Shown one piece after another: positions 60,521 through 64,000 of a stretch of 64,000 nt of DNA (position 1 is the first letter of the stretch; every line of letters starts with the position of its first letter). Under the pieces are notes generated by a model. It searched no databases. It had not been told where the DNA came from and worked only from the letters and a program-made list of their open reading frames with translations. The stretch lies in contig JAXLRI010000008.1 of the NCBI GenBank assembly GCA_046331175.1, forward strand, positions 1 to 64,000, given 5' to 3'. Position numbers and translations under genes: made by a program. This DNA comes from JAWKIW01 sp046331175. GTDB taxonomy: Bacteria > Actinomycetota > Acidimicrobiia > Acidimicrobiales > Acidimicrobilacustridaceae.

Positions 60521-61174
60521 GATTCCTCCAGGAGGGGGCCGAAGGCGAAGGCCCCGGCGACGATGTAGACGAGGGCGAACACGGTGAGCAGCCCCACCCA
60601 GGGCCACCCATCGGCGGTGGCTCCGGACAGCGCTGCCTCGAACGCCCGCGTGGAGCCGATGAGCACCGGCGCGAGCACCGGGAGCAACAGGAGCGGGAGG
60701 AGCGTCTCCCGCACCCGCAGCCCGGCGGCGAGCACGCCGTAGAGCGTACCGGCGGCGGCCACGCCGGCGGTAGCCGCGAGGCAGGTGGAGATGAGCAGGG
60801 GCCAGCCACCGAGGGGGGCGTTGTAGAGGATCGCCACGCCGATCCCGAGCAGGACCTCGAGCGCCAGCAGCTGCAGCGCCACCGCCGCCGCCTTGCCCAG
60901 GAAGATGCCGGCCGGGTCGAGGCCGGAGAGGCGCAGGGCGTCGCGGTTGCCGTCGGCGGCCTCGACGGTGAAGGAGCGCTGGACGGCCAGCAGGCTGCAG
61001 AACAGGACGGCCACCCAGTACAGGCCGGGGGTGGCCCGCACCAGCAGGCCACGGTCGGGATCCAGGGCGAAGGCGAACAGCACCAGGACGAGGAGGGCGA
61101 AGGGGGCGATCTGGTTGAGGGCGACCCGCGAACGCGCCTCGAGCCGCAGGTCCTTGCCCGCCACGAGGGCGGCG

Positions 61175-61185
<11 letters not shown>
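60517..61185 (-). CDS. ccmB: Haem exporter membrane subunit CcmB
   Basis: A 222-residue six-helix permease. The N-terminus VLRDAALVAGKDLRLEARSR and loops with LRLSGLDPAGIFLGKAAAV match CcmB. The GTG at 61185 overlaps the ccmA stop by 11 nt. It works with CcmA and CcmC to load haem onto CcmE. Confidence 0.92.
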
Positions 61186-61876
<691 letters not shown>

Positions 61877-62052
61877 CACGAACGACCGCCGGCCACGCTA
61901 CCGGGGGCGGGTGCGCCGGCACAGATCGAGCACCGGGCCTGCCGCGGGACGCCGCCCGGGCCCTCGGCGATCGGCGACGGCCGGCGACGCCGTCCATCGG
62001 GATCGGCGACGGCCGACGGCGACTGGTCGGGCCCAGTCGGTATCGTTCCCCG

Positions 62053-63057
62053 GTGGTCCTGTCCCGCGTCCTCGGCGCCATCGGGCGGGTGATGATCGCC
62101 GCCGGCGTCATCCTCCTGCTGTTCGTCGCCTACCAGCTGTGGGGCACCGGCGTCCGCACCGACCAGGCCCAGAACCGGTTGGGCGCCCAGTTCGACCAGC
62201 AGGTCGCCCAGGCCACCGCCGGCGCGGCGACGCCCACGACCGCCGCCGACGGCACCACGGCCCCGCTCTCGCTGGCCGAGCTGGCCAAGGACCCGCAGGT
62301 GCAGGCCTACGCCAAGGACAAGCGGTACTACGCCGGCGAGCCGATCGGGAAGATCACCATCCCGAAGATCGGGGCCGACTTCTGGATGGTGCAGGGGGTC
62401 GACCTCCCGCTGCTGTCGGAGGGCCCGGGCCACTTCCCGGGCACGCCCATGCCCGGTCAGCCCGGCAACGCCGCGCTCGCCGGCCACCGCACCACCTTCA
62501 AAGCGCCCTTCAACCGGGTCGACGAGCTCGAGCCGGGCGACACCGTCACCGTCGAGACGCTCCAGGGCCGGTTCACCTACGAGGTGCTCCCGCAGAAGCC
62601 GCAGTACGCGGGCGGCCCGGCGCTCGGCCACTACATCATCGACCCGTCCCAGACCGAGATCCTCGACGACAAGGGCGACAACCGGCTCACGCTGATGGCG
62701 TGCCACCCGAAGTACTCGGCCGCCGAGCGCATCGTGGTCGAGGCCAAGCTGGTCTCGAACCCGGCCGAGGCCACCCCCAAGGGCGACGCCGATCCCGGGT
62801 CGTCGGCGACCGCGCTGGCCAACCTGGGCAGCGACGAGGCCACCGCCGACCTGATCTCGGGAGGCGACGCCAACGCCCGGGGACCGGCCATCCTCTGGGG
62901 GCTCGCCGCCGCCGCCGTGGTGCTCGCCGCGTGGCTGCTCGGTCGCTGGAAGCGCTCCCTGCGCTGGCCCGCCTACCTGGTGGCCGTCGTGCCCTTCTTG
63001 GTGCTGCTGTTCTTCTGCTTCGAGAACGTCACGAAGCTGCTCCCGAGCGCGTACTGA
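62053..63057 (+). CDS. Class E sortase
   Basis: A 334-residue transpeptidase that anchors LAXTG-type proteins to the wall. An N-terminal helix (VMIAAGVILLLFVAYQLW) anchors a sortase fold with AALAGHRTTFKAPFN (His), NRLTLMACHPKYSAAERIVV (Cys and Arg) and a C-terminal helix pair. Two further C-terminal helices are typical of SrtE. TATCGT lies 6 nt before the GTG. No sorting-signal substrate is seen in the window. Confidence 0.9.
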   Translation: MVLSRVLGAIGRVMIAAGVILLLFVAYQLWGTGVRTDQAQNRLGAQFDQQVAQATAGAATPTTAADGTTAPLSLAELAKDPQVQAYAKDKRYYAGEPIGKITIPKIGADFWMVQGVDLPLLSEGPGHFPGTPMPGQPGNAALAGHRTTFKAPFNRVDELEPGDTVTVETLQGRFTYEVLPQKPQYAGGPALGHYIIDPSQTEILDDKGDNRLTLMACHPKYSAAERIVVEAKLVSNPAEATPKGDADPGSSATALANLGSDEATADLISGGDANARGPAILWGLAAAAVVLAAWLLGRWKRSLRWPAYLVAVVPFLVLLFFCFENVTKLLPSAY

Positions 63058-63059
63058 CG

Positions 63060-63671
63060 ATGCCCGTCGCCGCCCCCCGCCGACCCGACGGCCGCCGGCC
63101 GGCGCGCCACCGCCCGCTCGGGGGTCGTCGCACCGCCGCTCGGGTCGCGCTCGCGGGGCTGGCGCTGGCCGCGCTGGCGGCCGGGTGCAGCCGAGGCGGC
63201 GACACGGCGACGACGTCGACGACCGCCTCGACCACGCCCCCGGAGACCACGAGCACCACCGAGGTGCCGATGTCGGAGGGCCGCCAGGTGTTCGCCTACG
63301 TGCCCGACGTGGGCGACTGCTACGACATCCGCCGCACCGACTCGTCGGGCGGCGGCGGGCCGGCCGGCACCGAGGTCGTCCTGCGCCTCGACTGCGAGAA
63401 GCCCCACACCAACGAGGTGTTCGCGGTCGTGACCGTCGACCTGAAGGACTACCCGGGCGAGGTCTGGCTGAAGAACCTGGCCAAGCTCGAGTGCCCGAAG
63501 TCGTTCGAGGCCTACGTGGGGGTGCCCTACGAGACGTCCGACCTCGAGCTCGGCTACCGGCTGCCGTCGCAGTCGTCGTGGAACCAGGGCTACCGCAAGA
63601 CGATCGGATGCCTCGTCACCAGCGGCACCGGACCCAAGCTCGAGGGTTCGGTCAAGGGCTCGAAGCGCTGA
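63060..63671 (+). CDS. Septum-formation-domain lipoprotein
   Basis: A 203-residue secreted lipoprotein. The lipobox is LAALAAGC (about residue 43), then a Thr/Ser/Pro linker and a domain with VGDCYDIRR, VLRLDCEKPHTNEVFAVV and SSWNQGYRKTIGCLV, matching the actinobacterial septum-formation domain (PF13845-like); its four Cys may pair outside the membrane. It starts 2 nt after the sortase stop, so they are co-expressed. A longer in-frame start would add an unlikely basic head. Confidence 0.8.
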   Translation: MPVAAPRRPDGRRPARHRPLGGRRTAARVALAGLALAALAAGCSRGGDTATTSTTASTTPPETTSTTEVPMSEGRQVFAYVPDVGDCYDIRRTDSSGGGGPAGTEVVLRLDCEKPHTNEVFAVVTVDLKDYPGEVWLKNLAKLECPKSFEAYVGVPYETSDLELGYRLPSQSSWNQGYRKTIGCLVTSGTGPKLEGSVKGSKR

Positions 63672-63716
63672 GCGGCCGGCCCCTGCCGGGCGGCCGCCCA
63701 TCGTGAGGAGGCCGGA

Positions 63717-64000
63717 TCAGCGGCCGTGGAAGCGCGGCGTGCGACGCTCGCGGAAGGCGGCGAAGCCCTCGGTGAGGTCGTCGCTGGCCCACGCCCGGGC
63801 GTGGGCGGCGGCGAAGTCGTCGGTGGCCTCGGCGTCGGCGGCCCGATCGAGGCCGACCTTGTGCCCGGCCAGGCTGAGCGGCGCCAGGGCGGCGAGGTCG
63901 GCGGCCCACGCCAGGGCGGCGTCGAGGTGGCCGAGGCGCTGCACGAGACCCACGTCGAAGGCCCGCTGCCCCGACACGATCTCGCCGCCGAGCAACATCC
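63717..64000 (-). CDS. Enoyl-CoA hydratase/isomerase family protein, 3' end (continues beyond the window)
   Basis: The last 94 codons of a crotonase-like gene; its 5' end is beyond base 64000. The visible part (MLLGGEIVSGQRAFDVGLVQ; LSLAGHKVGLDRAADA; AAFRERRTPRFHGR) matches the C-terminal helical region, including the RxxFxG/A tail typical of this family. Catalytic Glu residues lie upstream of the window. Confidence 0.85.
   Translation of the reverse strand, partial: MLLGGEIVSGQRAFDVGLVQRLGHLDAALAWAADLAALAPLSLAGHKVGLDRAADAEATDDFAAAHARAWASDDLTEGFAAFRERRTPRFHGR

Overview
This 64 kb window looks like chromosome from a very GC-rich actinobacterium. The class Acidimicrobiia is my best guess; that is an inference from gene content, not a database result. 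Supporting signs are a WhiB regulator beside a PdtaS-like histidine kinase, a DUF222/HNH (13E12-type) protein, a class E sortase, an ArsA-like ATPase pair, an NdgR/LtbR-type IclR regulator divergent from leuCD, frequent GTG starts, and many genes with a TANNNT -10 box only 5-9 nt before the start codon (leaderless mRNAs).

Layout. 0-0.7 kb: the 5' end of a tyrosine integrase, reading out of the window, against the 3' end of a tRNA-Glu(CTC) gene, then tRNA-Gln(CTG). This looks like the edge of an integrated element. 0.7-9.8 kb: housekeeping and hypothetical genes (YdcF-like, gltX, L,D-transpeptidase, amidase, DUF222/HNH protein) and a frameshifted DUF3592-like membrane gene. 10-15.1 kb: a PLP dehydratase, then a branched-chain amino-acid operon leuB-ilvE-cimA. 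The operon is preceded by a promoter, a 13-codon Ile/Val-containing leader peptide, a hairpin and an intrinsic terminator, which together form an attenuator. 15.1-19.2 kb: a methyltransferase with a His-rich head, greA, an alpha/beta hydrolase and ppx. 19.3-22.1 kb: ndgR-like regulator divergent from leuCD, with a 13-bp tandem array between them. 22.1-32.2 kb: diguanylate cyclase overlapping an aldonolactone oxidase, etfBA, a PF10081-type membrane hydrolase, a CPBP protease, a lipid kinase and a GDPD. 32.4-36.9 kb: whiB, pdtaS, two ArsA ATPases, DUF3107.

37.1-49.4 kb is the most interesting region. It is an apparently undescribed lipid or polyketide-like locus: a dedicated acyl carrier protein, one ketosynthase, two intact SDR reductases plus one SDR that has lost its catalytic Tyr/Lys, two phthiotriol-type methyltransferases, a radical SAM protein with an N-terminal extension, a hotdog thioesterase, and an MBOAT/SGNH pair of the kind that acylates exported glycans. 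I infer that an acyl chain is built on the ACP, modified, and transferred to an acceptor outside the membrane.

49.4-54.6 kb: an Fe-S group (Mrp, SufR-like regulator, cysteine desulfurase), an FAD oxidoreductase and a histidine phosphatase. 54.6-61.9 kb: a complete ccmABCDEFGHI operon (System I cytochrome c maturation) with overlapping genes. 62-64 kb: class E sortase, a lipoprotein, and the 3' end of an enoyl-CoA hydratase gene cut by the window edge.
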